From Candidatus Pacearchaeota archaeon (GTDB taxonomy: Archaea; Nanoarchaeota; Nanoarchaeia; Pacearchaeales; GW2011-AR1): a stretch of 23,190 bases of DNA. The notes below the pieces were generated by a model. It was given only the letters and a program-made list of their open reading frames with translations, was not told the DNA's origin and made no database searches. The position numbers were made by a program, and so were the translations under genes. This document shows, one piece after another, positions 1 through 7,496 of the stretch. Each line of letters opens with the position of its first letter. The first letter of the stretch is position 1. Where the stretch lies: assembly GCA_002690445.1 (NCBI GenBank), contig NZER01000070.1:1-23190 (forward strand), read 5' to 3'.

Positions 1-1329
1 AAAATCATGGAATATCTCCATCACGGAATTTTTGTCTTTATCAAATGCTTCACGTATGTAGATCCAGTTACGATCTCCTACATGTTTGTGTGTGGTTGGG
101 GGGAGTTCGTCTGGAGGAACTAACGCCTCTTGTATTTTTTCCATAGCCGTCTCGAATTCTCCTGACTTCCATTCAAGATTCATCTGGTATGCGCTCTGGA
201 ATGAGAAGAACATGCCGTTAGGATGCTGCAGTGGCAGCACTGTGATGTTGTGGGGAGGGAGAGGCATCTCATTGGCAAAGTTAAAGATCTCGTCCGTCCA
301 GTAATAGACTGCCGCATCCCTTAGATCTACAGATGTTCTCAGAGAATATTGCTGAGCAATCATTTCATCAGCATCTCCGGTATCGCCAGATACATCTCCG
401 GAGGAATTTATAAATCCTTGGGCATTTGCTGCGAATGCAAACTGTGCTATTAGACGCTCTGCTTGAGCATCTTCCACTCCGCGATTAGGCGCGTTGCGCT
501 TGTACTGAGGTGTGAAAAGTTGGATCTTATCGAAATCAATTTTTCCATCTTTGTTTATCGCGCGTTCTATTTTCTCATTGAGATCATCATCTATTTCTTT
601 GTTTCCGCTTTTTCCAAGCCGGGAGATTTTATTTTTAACGTATCGGTCAAAGAGTGGATTCTTTAATACAGACATCTGTATTATATTTTGCGCTTTATTA
701 ATATATTCTTTTCGCTTATCTTCATCTCTAGGCATTTCCCAATCAGGGTCATCCCCTAATACTTTAAGAAATTCAATATTCTTGTACTCAGCTTTCTGAG
801 CTTCATATTCCTTGTCGGTATAGCGAAGGGCGCGCAATCCTGTTAGCTCTTCAAACGCCTTCTCGTTTTCTCCTTGTTCTCGATTTAGGGAAGGGCCTAT
901 ATTAATCTCATCGATATCTTTCTGTGTCCATCTTTCTTGTGCTTCTTCGTTTGTCATATATGTAGTTTCAGCATCTTCCTCTTGTAATTTGCGTACTAAT
1001 TTTGCATGTGTACGACAGTACATATGCGGACCATTCTTTTGAACAGCCTTTCCGTCTTTATATGTAAGACTGTGCATACCTCCATACCCATGTCCTAGTA
1101 AACCATCCTTTATTACGACTGATCCATCCCTTAGCTTTTTAGCTTGTCTTCTGGTGATCCCGTCCTCATCGATATACATCGCTGCTAGTTCGGAAACACA
1201 CCTGTTATACACGGCAGTTGCCTTGCATCTCTTGTCAGGATTTCCTAGTGGTACGTATGCACATGCCATTCCATCGATTTTGTCATATTCATTAGCTATG
1301 AATTCGCCTGTGTATCTATATAACTTCAT
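1..1329 (-). CDS. Large protein of unknown function with Cys-rich N-terminus (C-terminus beyond window)
   Basis: An uninterrupted reading frame of 443 codons begins at an ATG on the minus strand and runs off the left edge, so the C-terminus is missing. I do not recognise the family. The first 110 residues contain C23, C35, C44 and the cluster Y104-C-R-T-H108, a spacing that could form a zinc knuckle resembling the Cys/His halves of HNH or treble-clef domains; this is inference. The rest is charged and mostly helical in appearance, without a signal peptide or membrane segment. It is the last visible gene of the left-arm unit that starts at the promoter near 3.65 kb and lies 12 nt after the preceding gene. 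The length and lack of catalytic motifs would fit a virion or DNA-associated protein, but nothing decides this. Confidence 0.75.
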   Translation of the reverse strand, partial: MKLYRYTGEFIANEYDKIDGMACAYVPLGNPDKRCKATAVYNRCVSELAAMYIDEDGITRRQAKKLRDGSVVIKDGLLGHGYGGMHSLTYKDGKAVQKNGPHMYCRTHAKLVRKLQEEDAETTYMTNEEAQERWTQKDIDEINIGPSLNREQGENEKAFEELTGLRALRYTDKEYEAQKAEYKNIEFLKVLGDDPDWEMPRDEDKRKEYINKAQNIIQMSVLKNPLFDRYVKNKISRLGKSGNKEIDDDLNEKIERAINKDGKIDFDKIQLFTPQYKRNAPNRGVEDAQAERLIAQFAFAANAQGFINSSGDVSGDTGDADEMIAQQYSLRTSVDLRDAAVYYWTDEIFNFANEMPLPPHNITVLPLQHPNGMFFSFQSAYQMNLEWKSGEFETAMEKIQEALVPPDELPPTTHKHVGDRNWIYIREAFDKDKNSVMEIFHDF

Positions 1330-1341
1330 TTTTTGGTCCTA

Positions 1342-1599
1342 TTAGTGAGATTTCTCACTAGTATTTTTGTAATCTTTTATAGCTAATTTCACCTGAATAT
1401 CTACTAAATCGTCGTCATTTGAGGCTAAAAAGGGCTTAAATGGGTGATAAATGGTCCAATTCACCTCAATTACGACGTAAAAAGCAGATAATTCATCTTC
1501 TTCTAGTACTACCGTGTCACCACGATTAGGTACAGCAGGAAGATTCTTTATGAATCTACGTTCTTCGTTTTTATGGTGAGCTATAAATTCAATTTTCAT
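1342..1599 (-). CDS. Small protein of unknown function (85 aa)
   Basis: A compact ORF whose ATG overlaps the stop codon of the upstream zinc-ribbon ORF as TAATG, a typical arrangement for translational coupling. The sequence alternates short beta-like stretches (positions about 2-8, 27-32, 40-50), ends in a charged tail and has no cysteines. An N-terminal MKIEFIAHH followed by a proline-rich turn suggests a small beta-barrel or beta-sandwich. No family recognised. Being locked between two coupled ORFs on the same strand supports that it is translated. Confidence 0.7.
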   Translation of the reverse strand: MKIEFIAHHKNEERRFIKNLPAVPNRGDTVVLEEDELSAFYVVIEVNWTIYHPFKPFLASNDDDLVDIQVKLAIKDYKNTSEKSH

Positions 1600-1775
1600 T
1601 ATTTACTAAACTTGTGATAAGCCCTATCCCAATCTTTACGCTCTGACTCTATCCATTTGTTTTGGTTGAGTTTGCCAATGCAGGTATCGCAGTAGTCCAC
1701 TCCCGCGTTATGGGTGTGTGATCTATCACTATGTCCGCACTTGGCGCATTTATTCGTTGTTATTTTCTTCTTCAC
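1599..1775 (-). CDS. Small zinc-ribbon protein (58 aa, GTG start)
   Basis: This ORF is inferred by reading the apparent gap between two called genes. A GTG at 1773-1775 opens a frame of 58 codons ending in a TAA whose last base is the first base of the next ATG (TAATG). The protein has CAKC at positions 10-13 and CDTC at 29-32, a CxxC-x15-CxxC zinc ribbon, with His residues at 15, 20 and 22 between them. The C-terminus is basic and aromatic (W41, W49, Y53). The start lies inside the end of the upstream gene and has no strong Shine-Dalgarno, so translation would rely on coupling. The two CxxC pairs and exact junctions make it credible; the GTG is the only usual start in frame. Confidence 0.65.
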   Translation of the reverse strand: MKKKITTNKCAKCGHSDRSHTHNAGVDYCDTCIGKLNQNKWIESERKDWDRAYHKFSK

Positions 1776-2064
1776 GGAATTGGCTTCTAAATTGTTCTCT
1801 GATTCGTATTGACTCCTTAACCATTTTCAAGATTAGGTGACAGATACACTTTTTATTGGTCTTGCTGTATTCAATACAGGCGTCTAGATGCCCATCTTTT
1901 TCTGCAGAAAATGATTCAAACTTTTCAGGGTTGTCATCTAGCTGTTTGGCAAGAAACTGCAACTCATCGAATACACTTTGTTGGAACTCAGCCTTTGCCT
2001 CAATGTTGTCATCAGCAATTTTTTGATTCCAGTTGCTGATAACGTTATCCAGTTCTTTACTCAT
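1750..2064 (-). CDS. Small acidic helical protein of unknown function (104 aa)
   Basis: A mostly helical, charged protein with no recognised domain. The first 60 residues read as two amphipathic helices, followed by a short Cys-containing stretch (C63, then C-I-C at about 73-75) and an Arg/Gln-rich, acidic C-terminus. Its start overlaps the end of the upstream 437-aa gene by 8 bp, and its own end overlaps the zinc-ribbon ORF, so it sits in a tightly packed operon. It could be a partner of the upstream coiled-coil protein, but that rests only on adjacency. Confidence 0.75.
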   Translation of the reverse strand: MSKELDNVISNWNQKIADDNIEAKAEFQQSVFDELQFLAKQLDDNPEKFESFSAEKDGHLDACIEYSKTNKKCICHLILKMVKESIRIREQFRSQFREEENNNE

Positions 2065-3370
2065 CGCGGTGTCCTTTCATCAAGTCCATCAAGTTGCCCA
2101 TGAAGTTCTTCTCTTCTTCAGACGCCTGTTTTTTACGCGCTGATAGGCTGTCTAACTTTGTTTTAAGTTCGGATACTTCCTGTTTAGCTGCTTTTAGTTC
2201 AGCCATAGTTGCATCTCTTTCTTTTTTAAATCCAAGTCTTTCTTTTCTAAGCTGTTCATTCGTCTCAGTAAGAGAAATTAAATCTAACTTTAATGAAGCA
2301 ATTTGTGCCTCTAATTCGGATGATGCTTCTGCAGTCGCTTGTTCTGTGGCTCTGCGTAGCAGGTCAGGGTATATGATCTCTGCAGCATCAAAAGACTTAT
2401 CAGCAATGATGGCTATCATCTCGTATGCGATCTTTCTAACTAAGTGAGCATTATCATTATCAGTAGGCTGTGAAAATCCATCTTCAAATTCTTTTACTTC
2501 AGGTGCGGCTTCAGTTGTTGTCACGGGCTTCTCCTTTACCGTTTGTGATTTATATGTCTTTTTACCGCCAGTCTCAGGATCAATTTTTGACATATAGCTA
2601 GCGGTTTTTTGTGATCCATATAGAGCATTTACAATTTCGGCGGCATTGTCTGCTGAGAACCTCAGCGCCCTATAAAATATGTAAGCGGAAGCTAATCCGC
2701 GTTTAGTTAGAAGATCGGACGAAGAGATTCCATTATCATCTATATAAATGATATTGAAAGTTCTAGAGATTCCCTGACTAATAGGATCTCCTAAATAGAA
2801 ACGGAAAACCCAGTCACGAGTTGTAGCTTCCCTAAGACGGATTTTAAATCGTTTTGCTATAACACGAGTTGCTGCAACATGAGTCATTCCATGATTTAGA
2901 TATCTTTCACCTTGAATTGCGTGTGCGATGCAGTATCTATATTGTTCGTCATAATGACTTGTACTTGCAGGAGACTTTATTACTGTGCGCCTATGGTAAT
3001 TCTTGAATGAGTTTACGATTTCCAGTACCTTTTTATAAGTAACTAAACCATTCCGCTCTATAGAATCTCCTATTTCTTCACCATCACGACGAATACTATC
3101 GCCAAAGTTCCTATTGAATGTTGGGCCGGGAATTACATTTTTTTCGAACCAAGTTTTATTGATTGGTTCTGGTTCTACAGGTTTGGTAGTGACAGGTTGT
3201 TTGGCGTTGATCTCATCGATCCGTTCCGCCTCTATCTTGTCTTCTGTTTCGCGTCTGTAAGGTGATCTACCCTGTAACTCGTTCAAGCTTTGCCGCCTTC
3301 TTTGTTCTTTATCAGCGGCTCGTCGCTTCATTCGCTCTCGATCACTATTATTAAAAACTCTCTCCGCCAT
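2057..3370 (-). CDS. Coiled-coil protein of unknown function (437 aa)
   Basis: A long hydrophilic protein with three visible parts. Residues 1-70 are very basic and charged, likely disordered. Residues about 90-250 form a folded, partly aromatic domain containing a segment that could be a DNA-binding helix pair (the region after RYLNHGMTHVAATRVIAK). Residues about 345-420 are a clear coiled coil with Lys/Glu/Leu heptads. I do not recognise the family. It overlaps the short His/Cys protein gene upstream by 20 bp and the next gene by 8 bp. A basic N-terminus plus a dimerising coiled coil would fit a DNA-organising, replication-accessory or segregation protein; this is inference from composition only. 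Confidence 0.8.
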   Translation of the reverse strand: MAERVFNNSDRERMKRRAADKEQRRRQSLNELQGRSPYRRETEDKIEAERIDEINAKQPVTTKPVEPEPINKTWFEKNVIPGPTFNRNFGDSIRRDGEEIGDSIERNGLVTYKKVLEIVNSFKNYHRRTVIKSPASTSHYDEQYRYCIAHAIQGERYLNHGMTHVAATRVIAKRFKIRLREATTRDWVFRFYLGDPISQGISRTFNIIYIDDNGISSSDLLTKRGLASAYIFYRALRFSADNAAEIVNALYGSQKTASYMSKIDPETGGKKTYKSQTVKEKPVTTTEAAPEVKEFEDGFSQPTDNDNAHLVRKIAYEMIAIIADKSFDAAEIIYPDLLRRATEQATAEASSELEAQIASLKLDLISLTETNEQLRKERLGFKKERDATMAELKAAKQEVSELKTKLDSLSARKKQASEEEKNFMGNLMDLMKGHRDE

Positions 3371-3575
3371 TTGATTTCTCCTCTAAAATTTTATGGACAC
3401 GGGCGACAGGATTGTCATACCTTTTTGGGTGTCCTATGTGCCAACCTTTATGTCGGGCGCAGGGGTATGCCTCTACCTCATCATCATCACGAAATAGATC
3501 CCTGTTATGGAAATACGCAGCTTTATTAGCCATCTGGCTATTAGGAAAAATTTGTTTAGTCGCGCATCCCGCCAT
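3351..3575 (-). CDS. Small Cys/His protein of the phage 'GWHIGH' type (74 aa)
   Basis: The mid-region reads AYPCARHKGWHIGHP (37-51), with C39, H42, H46 and H49 positioned like a small zinc site. Short phage proteins ending in a C..C/H..WH.GH motif are frequent in tailed phages and have no known function. The first ATG is chosen because CCGGAG lies seven bases upstream of it, whereas the internal Met15 has no ribosome-binding site. It is the first gene after the promoter at about 3.65 kb and overlaps the following gene by 20 bp. Confidence 0.75.
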   Translation of the reverse strand: MAGCATKQIFPNSQMANKAAYFHNRDLFRDDDEVEAYPCARHKGWHIGHPKRYDNPVARVHKILEEKSNGGESF

Positions 3576-3621
3576 CTAAAACTCCGGTAGTAGATGAATA
3601 CAGCCCCATTAAATTAATAAC

Positions 3622-3651
3622 ATGATAGATCTCGCTAAGTACGTTTGTCAA
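3622..3651 (-). promoter_or_regulatory. Sigma70-like promoter (leftward), start of unit v
   Basis: On the minus strand a perfect -35 TTGACA (3646-3651) is separated by 18 bp from a -10 TATCAT (3622-3627). It sits between the stop of the HTH gene (3663) and the start at 3575. The sequence after the -35 box, AACGTAC, closely resembles the equivalent positions in the promoters at 12.55 and 10.88 kb. Confidence 0.7.
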
Positions 3652-3662
3652 CGAATAGCGGG

Positions 3663-4004
3663 TTACTTTTTCTTGGCTTTCTTAGTCCTCAGAGCCATTT
3701 TTATATTTGGGTCAGGACGTTTGCCATTCTGTTTCGTCCAGTGACCATTAACATCAGATGAATTGGGAAAATAATTCTCTTTTCCACAAAAACATACACC
3801 TCTGGATAATGGACCGTTAGGTGAATCTAATATCCAATGATGGATATGATCTAACCCCCCTTCTTTGTGTTTTACTATCCAGTTACGAATAGTTCGACGA
3901 GGCACATTTAGCTCATTAGATATTTCTGTGGGTGTTTTTCCTGATATAAATTTTCCAATAGCTTTCTGCATTGTTGATTGTGAATATTTTTGTGTGGCAG
4001 CCAT
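3663..4004 (-). CDS. Helix-turn-helix protein with C-terminal CxC motif (113 aa)
   Basis: Residues 13-43 form a helix-turn-helix of the transposase/resolvase type: a helix, TPTEISNELNVP, then RRTIRNWIVKH as the recognition helix. It is followed by HHWILDSPNGP (55-65) and CFCG (71-74). This HxW-I-x-x-P-N-G-P-x-S-x-G-x-C-x-C-G pattern is a small Cys motif I have met attached to HTH domains in phage and environmental bacterial proteins; its role is unknown. An ORF start 21 codons upstream exists, but AAAGGA five bases before this ATG supports the shorter form, which also avoids overlapping the upstream gene. The Lys-rich tail suits a DNA-binding protein. Probably a transcription regulator rather than a transposase, since no catalytic domain follows. 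Confidence 0.8.
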   Translation of the reverse strand: MAATQKYSQSTMQKAIGKFISGKTPTEISNELNVPRRTIRNWIVKHKEGGLDHIHHWILDSPNGPLSRGVCFCGKENYFPNSSDVNGHWTKQNGKRPDPNIKMALRTKKAKKK

Positions 4005-4021
4005 TCGAATCCTTTCATAAT

Positions 4022-4375
4022 TTATTTGTGGGGAGTATTTTTCACACCATTCCAACAGACCGGACAATATACTGGACGGTTGGCTATTGGCGTGAATGGA
4101 ACTGTCGAAACTCGATTGCAGTTATTGCAGATTATCTGATTTGTAGTAGGTTGCTCAGCTTCTTGTTTTACAGAGAATCCTTCCTTACGTACCTGTCTGC
4201 AAGGTTTGCATCGTTTTGGTGTTTCTAATTCGTGTTGAACAAAGAAATCTATTTCTCCAGATGTTAGGTTAAATATTTTCTTGCACTCCACACATTCTCT
4301 ATCTTCGTTTTGTGTTTTTTCTATAACGTCTTCGTCGTGATCTCTCAGTGCCGAAAGAAACGATAATGAGGGCAT
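4022..4375 (-). CDS. Double zinc-ribbon protein (117 aa)
   Basis: Two separate four-cysteine sites are visible: C28-x2-C31 with C56-x2-C59, resembling the probable zinc-ribbon domain zf-trcl, and C83-x2-C86 with C104-x2-C107. The second carries VPF (92-94) and RPVYC (100-104), the signature of a widespread small ribbon with pattern C-x2-C-x(n)-VPF-x-P-x(n)-RPVYC-x2-C. It is likely a DNA-, RNA- or protein-binding adaptor rather than an enzyme. The ATG follows GGGAGA and lies next to the stop of the upstream gene. Confidence 0.8.
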   Translation of the reverse strand: MPSLSFLSALRDHDEDVIEKTQNEDRECVECKKIFNLTSGEIDFFVQHELETPKRCKPCRQVRKEGFSVKQEAEQPTTNQIICNNCNRVSTVPFTPIANRPVYCPVCWNGVKNTPHK

Positions 4376-4726
4376 TTACAAATCTCCCTGATTCTCAGTG
4401 TTAAGTGTTTTGATAAATAGCGGAGTGTGTTCTCCCATCCATGCGCCTATGACGTTGTAATCAAAATGTTCTACAGCCATCATGTATGGATCATCATCTT
4501 CGTCAAAGGGGCTTTCTGGATTATCGATAATATCTTTAGCAAAATCTTTGGCGAATATTTCTATTACCATGTCATAGTCATATGCTACAGAAGGTTCCAT
4601 ACCGAAACGGTGCGCTATACCGATAATAGCAGGTTCGAAATTCTTTCTATCCTCGCTATCTCCTACTAATAATAAAGGAATATCCATTTCCTCTGCGAAT
4701 TCATCTATCTGTTCTAATTTACTCAT
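4376..4726 (-). CDS. Conserved phage protein of unknown function (116 aa)
   Basis: An acidic alpha/beta protein. The C-terminal stretch with AVEHFDYNVIGAWMGEHTP (88-106) matches my memory of a family of small phage proteins with an EFF-D/Y-NVIGAW-x-GE-x-TP motif, often lying among early genes and without assigned function. The ATG overlaps the stop of the MazG fusion gene (ATGA), so it is probably made by translational coupling. No catalytic signature seen. Confidence 0.75.
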   Translation of the reverse strand: MSKLEQIDEFAEEMDIPLLLVGDSEDRKNFEPAIIGIAHRFGMEPSVAYDYDMVIEIFAKDFAKDIIDNPESPFDEDDDPYMMAVEHFDYNVIGAWMGEHTPLFIKTLNTENQGDL

Positions 4727-5448
4727 ATTTTTTTATTTCCATGCCTGTAAGGGCGATCTTTATTAAATGCCATTTTTGTTTTCAACGCATCTTCTAGATT
4801 TAAATCTAATTTTCCGCATAAATCGGCTATTCTAATAACGATATCTGCTAATTCGTACACAAAACCTTCCGGTTTTTGGTCTTTATCTCTGATATATACC
4901 GTTTTTACGTCGTTAACTCGGTATTCTTCTAGCGCTTCACTAACTTCTGAGTGTATTAATGCCAGTTTTTCCCCAACATTTACCTCTTTATCCCACCAAC
5001 CTTTTCCTTTAGCAGTGGAATGAGCCTCTTCTACAAGATCTTTAATATTTAGTGAAGGATCTTTAATCGTTTTATTCTTTTTAGTTATTTTATAAAGCTT
5101 TTCTATCGGATCATCGGTTTCAACTACAGTAGATTTCCAGATTGTTACACCTGCATGATGTGCTTTAGCTGATCTGGTTTGTATTCCAGTCGAGACTGCT
5201 AATTTTATTTTTTGTAGATACTTAAGTACTCCACCTATTGCCGAATATTCGTGCGTGTCTAGGCGAGGTTCTTGTTCCTGTAACTTTTTCCAGATGTCAT
5301 CGACAGTAAAGTATGGCAATTCTTTTGCAACACACTCTCCTGCATGTTTAGCGGCATCCATCCAATCAAAATTAGCGTTATAGGTAGCATGTTCAATAGC
5401 AGCTTCTTTCTTGATTTCCCAATCTTTAAAAATATTCTGTTGTGTCAT
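4723..5448 (-). CDS. Fusion: phage N-terminal domain plus MazG-like nucleotide pyrophosphohydrolase
   Basis: The C-terminal part (about residues 130-241) is an all-alpha NTP pyrophosphatase of the MazG/dUTPase-like superfamily: GEKLALIHSEVSEALEEYR followed by YELADIVIRIADLC supplies the acidic metal-binding ExxE and ExxD pairs. Such enzymes hydrolyse NTPs or dNTPs to the monophosphate and pyrophosphate, and phage versions are thought to adjust nucleotide or alarmone pools. The N-terminal part (about 1-100) resembles a separate small phage domain with signatures TVDDIWKKL and HEYSAIGGVLKYLQK, ending in an Arg/His/Trp-rich tail, normally free-standing in replication regions. I place the start at the internal ATG overlapping the previous stop (TGATGA); ten extra codons upstream are possible but less likely. 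Confidence 0.88.
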   Translation of the reverse strand: MTQQNIFKDWEIKKEAAIEHATYNANFDWMDAAKHAGECVAKELPYFTVDDIWKKLQEQEPRLDTHEYSAIGGVLKYLQKIKLAVSTGIQTRSAKAHHAGVTIWKSTVVETDDPIEKLYKITKKNKTIKDPSLNIKDLVEEAHSTAKGKGWWDKEVNVGEKLALIHSEVSEALEEYRVNDVKTVYIRDKDQKPEGFVYELADIVIRIADLCGKLDLNLEDALKTKMAFNKDRPYRHGNKKI

Positions 5449-5942
5449 CACCAAGACCACATCCCATTTTCCATCCAATGTCTACGATCACAGACTATGG
5501 GTCTTTTTGAGACTATGAGGTCGTATGCCTCATCGATTGTCATTTTCTGATATTTGATTAGATAACCAACCACTGCTAGCGGAGCACGTTCCATGCCCAT
5601 CGCGCAGTGAACCACCACACGGCATTCAGGGTCCTCAGTTATTTTGTCTTGGACAACATCGGCAAATTTATTCATCTGATTGCGAAGTTCTGTGGTGCGT
5701 CCATCGAATGGAATATCCATGTCGTCGTACGGATTGCCAGTCAGTTCATCGGCAACGTTAATTACAAAACATCCCGTTAACTGCGCCTCTACTGTGCCTT
5801 CGAAATCGGTTATACCGATATTTGGGGTGACCCACGATATTTCATCGGGATCGAAATCTGGTGCAGGTCTTTCTAATATTCCTGCTAATGCTCCTACCAG
5901 CCTGTCTCTTGATCTTACTCCGTTATGTCTGTTCGGGTTCAA
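5448..5942 (-). CDS. Dual-specificity (tyrosine) protein phosphatase
   Basis: The cysteine-phosphatase signature HCAMGMERAP lies at 112-121, giving nucleophile C113 and phosphate-binding R119 (CX5R). An Asp-rich loop at 72-80 could supply the general acid, and the C-terminal WMENGMWSW tail is aromatic. At 164 aa it has the size of a minimal DSP. Such enzymes remove phosphate from Tyr or Ser/Thr residues, and some act on nucleic acid ends or nucleotides. The start is TTG, chosen because AAGGAAGG sits eight bases upstream and no ATG is suitable before the conserved core. The next gene starts within its stop codon. The target could be host or phage proteins; the sequence does not tell. Confidence 0.88.
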   Translation of the reverse strand: MNPNRHNGVRSRDRLVGALAGILERPAPDFDPDEISWVTPNIGITDFEGTVEAQLTGCFVINVADELTGNPYDDMDIPFDGRTTELRNQMNKFADVVQDKITEDPECRVVVHCAMGMERAPLAVVGYLIKYQKMTIDEAYDLIVSKRPIVCDRRHWMENGMWSW

Positions 5943-5963
5943 TTAATATACCTTCCTTACCTT

Positions 5964-6512
5964 TTAAATTCCCACATCTACGTCGTGGGTTACGTATCCT
6001 TCGTGTGTCCATTTAGTCCAGACACCATCGCATTTCCTACCTCTTGTCATTTTTCTACCGCCGCAATTATGGGAACATCCCTCTTCAACGGCCCATTCAC
6101 CCATCTCATCTTTAGAACCGCCCATATACCATCGGGCATGTCCTTCATCTATGAGAGCTTGATTAATATTAATGCCGTCACCAGTATTAGCATTAATCCA
6201 AATTTCTCCCAGAATTCTTCCAAACTTTCCTTTTCCGTCTTTAGCAGTTTTGAGGATAACGTCTTTCTTTCCACGTTTTTTAGGAAGAACATTAGCTGAA
6301 GCTATCAGTTCTTTAATTCTAGCTTTAGCAGCTTTTCCTAAAACTTTTTCTTTTTTATTGGCTGTTCGAGACTCTGGGGTATCTAATCCAAGAAGTCTGA
6401 TACGCTCATCGTATTTGATCTTAAAACCGATATCGATTAGAGCATCAACGGTGTCTCCATCAACTACATTTGTAATAACCACTGGAAATTCGTAGCTTGG
6501 TCCCATTGCCAT
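5964..6512 (-). CDS. Thermonuclease-like (SNase) nuclease with Cys/His tail
   Basis: A staphylococcal nuclease-fold enzyme that would cleave DNA or RNA with Ca2+. The family motifs are in order: VVDGDT (16-21) with the metal-binding Asp; RIRLLGLDTPES (37-48) with R39, D44, T45 and E47 as the catalytic set; KGKFGRILGEIW (94-105) with R99; and the INQALIDEGHARWY helix (116-129). All key residues are kept, so it should be active. There is no signal peptide, so it acts inside the cell. Residues 140-182 add a tail with C/H residues (GCSHNCGG and KCDGVWTKW), possibly a zinc site for substrate or partner binding. The start has AAGGAG seven bases upstream. A role in host DNA degradation or genome processing is plausible. 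Confidence 0.92.
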   Translation of the reverse strand: MAMGPSYEFPVVITNVVDGDTVDALIDIGFKIKYDERIRLLGLDTPESRTANKKEKVLGKAAKARIKELIASANVLPKKRGKKDVILKTAKDGKGKFGRILGEIWINANTGDGININQALIDEGHARWYMGGSKDEMGEWAVEEGCSHNCGGRKMTRGRKCDGVWTKWTHEGYVTHDVDVGI

Positions 6513-6523
6513 GAAAAAACTCC

Positions 6524-6895
6524 TTATACATCTGTTGTTCCTGTTGTGTAGTTGATTGGGCTTGTCTGCGTTTTTAGATAAACATACGCTTGATCAAGTA
6601 CCGTTGTCTCTGGAATAACAGTAGCTGTAGTAGTGTCTCCACTTAACAAGTCAGTCCCAAAATATGTTGTATAGGCACTACCTGACAGTGAATACGAATT
6701 TACTTTAAGAGTCAGTTTTTCGTCTGCAGCAGTGCCTTTACTGCGTGCTGAGGCTGAAGAATATATACCGATGCGGATGACTGCGTTTTCGACAGTGTCT
6801 CCTTCCTGTTGTTGGAACGTCACAGACAGTACGCGGTGATATGCCGAACTGTGTGTTGCTCCATAGTCGTCAGTATGTGCTTTTTGTATTGCCAT
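6524..6895 (-). CDS. Beta-rich phage protein, possibly virion-related (123 aa)
   Basis: Ser/Thr-rich, beta-strand-rich protein opening with MAIQKAHTDDYGATHSSAYH. Small phage proteins that begin with a similar MAI-x(n)-G-x-T-x-x-x-AYHRV pattern usually lie in tail or head-decoration regions. Here it lies in the left arm between a membrane protein and the nuclease, away from the capsid genes. The C-terminus is Thr-rich with no charged tail. Shine-Dalgarno GAAGGA is well placed. I am confident that it is a gene, but not of its function. Confidence 0.75.
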   Translation of the reverse strand: MAIQKAHTDDYGATHSSAYHRVLSVTFQQQEGDTVENAVIRIGIYSSASARSKGTAADEKLTLKVNSYSLSGSAYTTYFGTDLLSGDTTTATVIPETTVLDQAYVYLKTQTSPINYTTGTTDV

Positions 6896-6907
6896 CTGTT
6901 TTTCCTT

Positions 6908-7282
6908 CTAATCATCCATCATGACAGATCGTTTTGATTTATTGAAGTACTCACCCGCTTTTTTAGGTTTCAGTACAACAGCCTTTTCTGGCTTTTCTTC
7001 CACTACTCTAGGTGCAGGAATGGGTCTTCTAGCCGCTACTTCCTGTGGAGTCAGTGTTCGTTGCAGTGGTTGCCAGTCACTATTATCTATTGCATCAGCA
7101 ATGGTATCTGCTGCGTAATGTATATCCGGTCCATGATCTTTTGGTTGGAATGGCTTAATCGCAAATCCAATTAATAATGAGATTATTATAAAGGGAATAA
7201 TAATAATTGCGGATATCGGAAACACTACACAAATCAGTAGTAGTATCCCAAGTGCGATTAAACCGCCTCTACCATTTCCCAT
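6908..7282 (-). CDS. Small membrane protein with cytoplasmic tail (124 aa)
   Basis: After a short Gly/Arg start, residues about 8-42 are continuously hydrophobic (Leu/Ile/Val-rich), long enough for one long or two close membrane-spanning helices with a short turn at the FPIS stretch. From residue 45 on it is soluble, with a Pro/Lys-rich linker and a basic, Asp-terminated end. No lipobox, and no holin or spanin signature beyond the hydrophobic N-terminus. A holin-like or membrane-anchoring role is possible, but no endolysin gene is visible nearby. AAGGAG precedes the ATG. Confidence 0.75.
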   Translation of the reverse strand: MGNGRGGLIALGILLLICVVFPISAIIIIPFIIISLLIGFAIKPFQPKDHGPDIHYAADTIADAIDNSDWQPLQRTLTPQEVAARRPIPAPRVVEEKPEKAVVLKPKKAGEYFNKSKRSVMMDD

Positions 7283-7286
7283 TTTA

Positions 7287-7484
7287 TTACTCCTTTAAAT
7301 GTCCTTTACAATTAGGACAGAATTTTTCTATCAAATGATTAAATTTATTAAATCCACAACGAAGACAAGCGTACTCATCTTCTTCTTCGTCCTTTCTTAA
7401 GACACGAGACTCCTCGTTAGTGAGAAGTCCCGCTTTCTTCAACAACAACCAGATCCTTCGTTCTTCAGGCGCTAGCTTTGTCAC
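7287..7484 (-). CDS. Small zinc-ribbon protein (65 aa, GTG start)
   Basis: C40-L-R-C43 and C56-P-N-C59 form a classic C-terminal zinc ribbon with 12 residues between pairs. The N-terminal half (residues 5-30) reads as a short helical hairpin, LAPEERRIWLLLKKAGLLTNEE in two parts, that may be a small winged-helix or dimerisation element. The GTG start is supported by AGAGGAG six bases upstream. A regulatory or adaptor role is likely, but no specific family is recognised. Confidence 0.75.
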   Translation of the reverse strand: MTKLAPEERRIWLLLKKAGLLTNEESRVLRKDEEEDEYACLRCGFNKFNHLIEKFCPNCKGHLKE

Positions 7485-7496
7485 AATATGCTCCTC

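Noticed and set aside
2094..2447. A 117-codon plus-strand ORF rich in Ser.
   Set aside because: It is the reverse reading of the coiled-coil region of the 437-aa gene and has no ribosome site or context.
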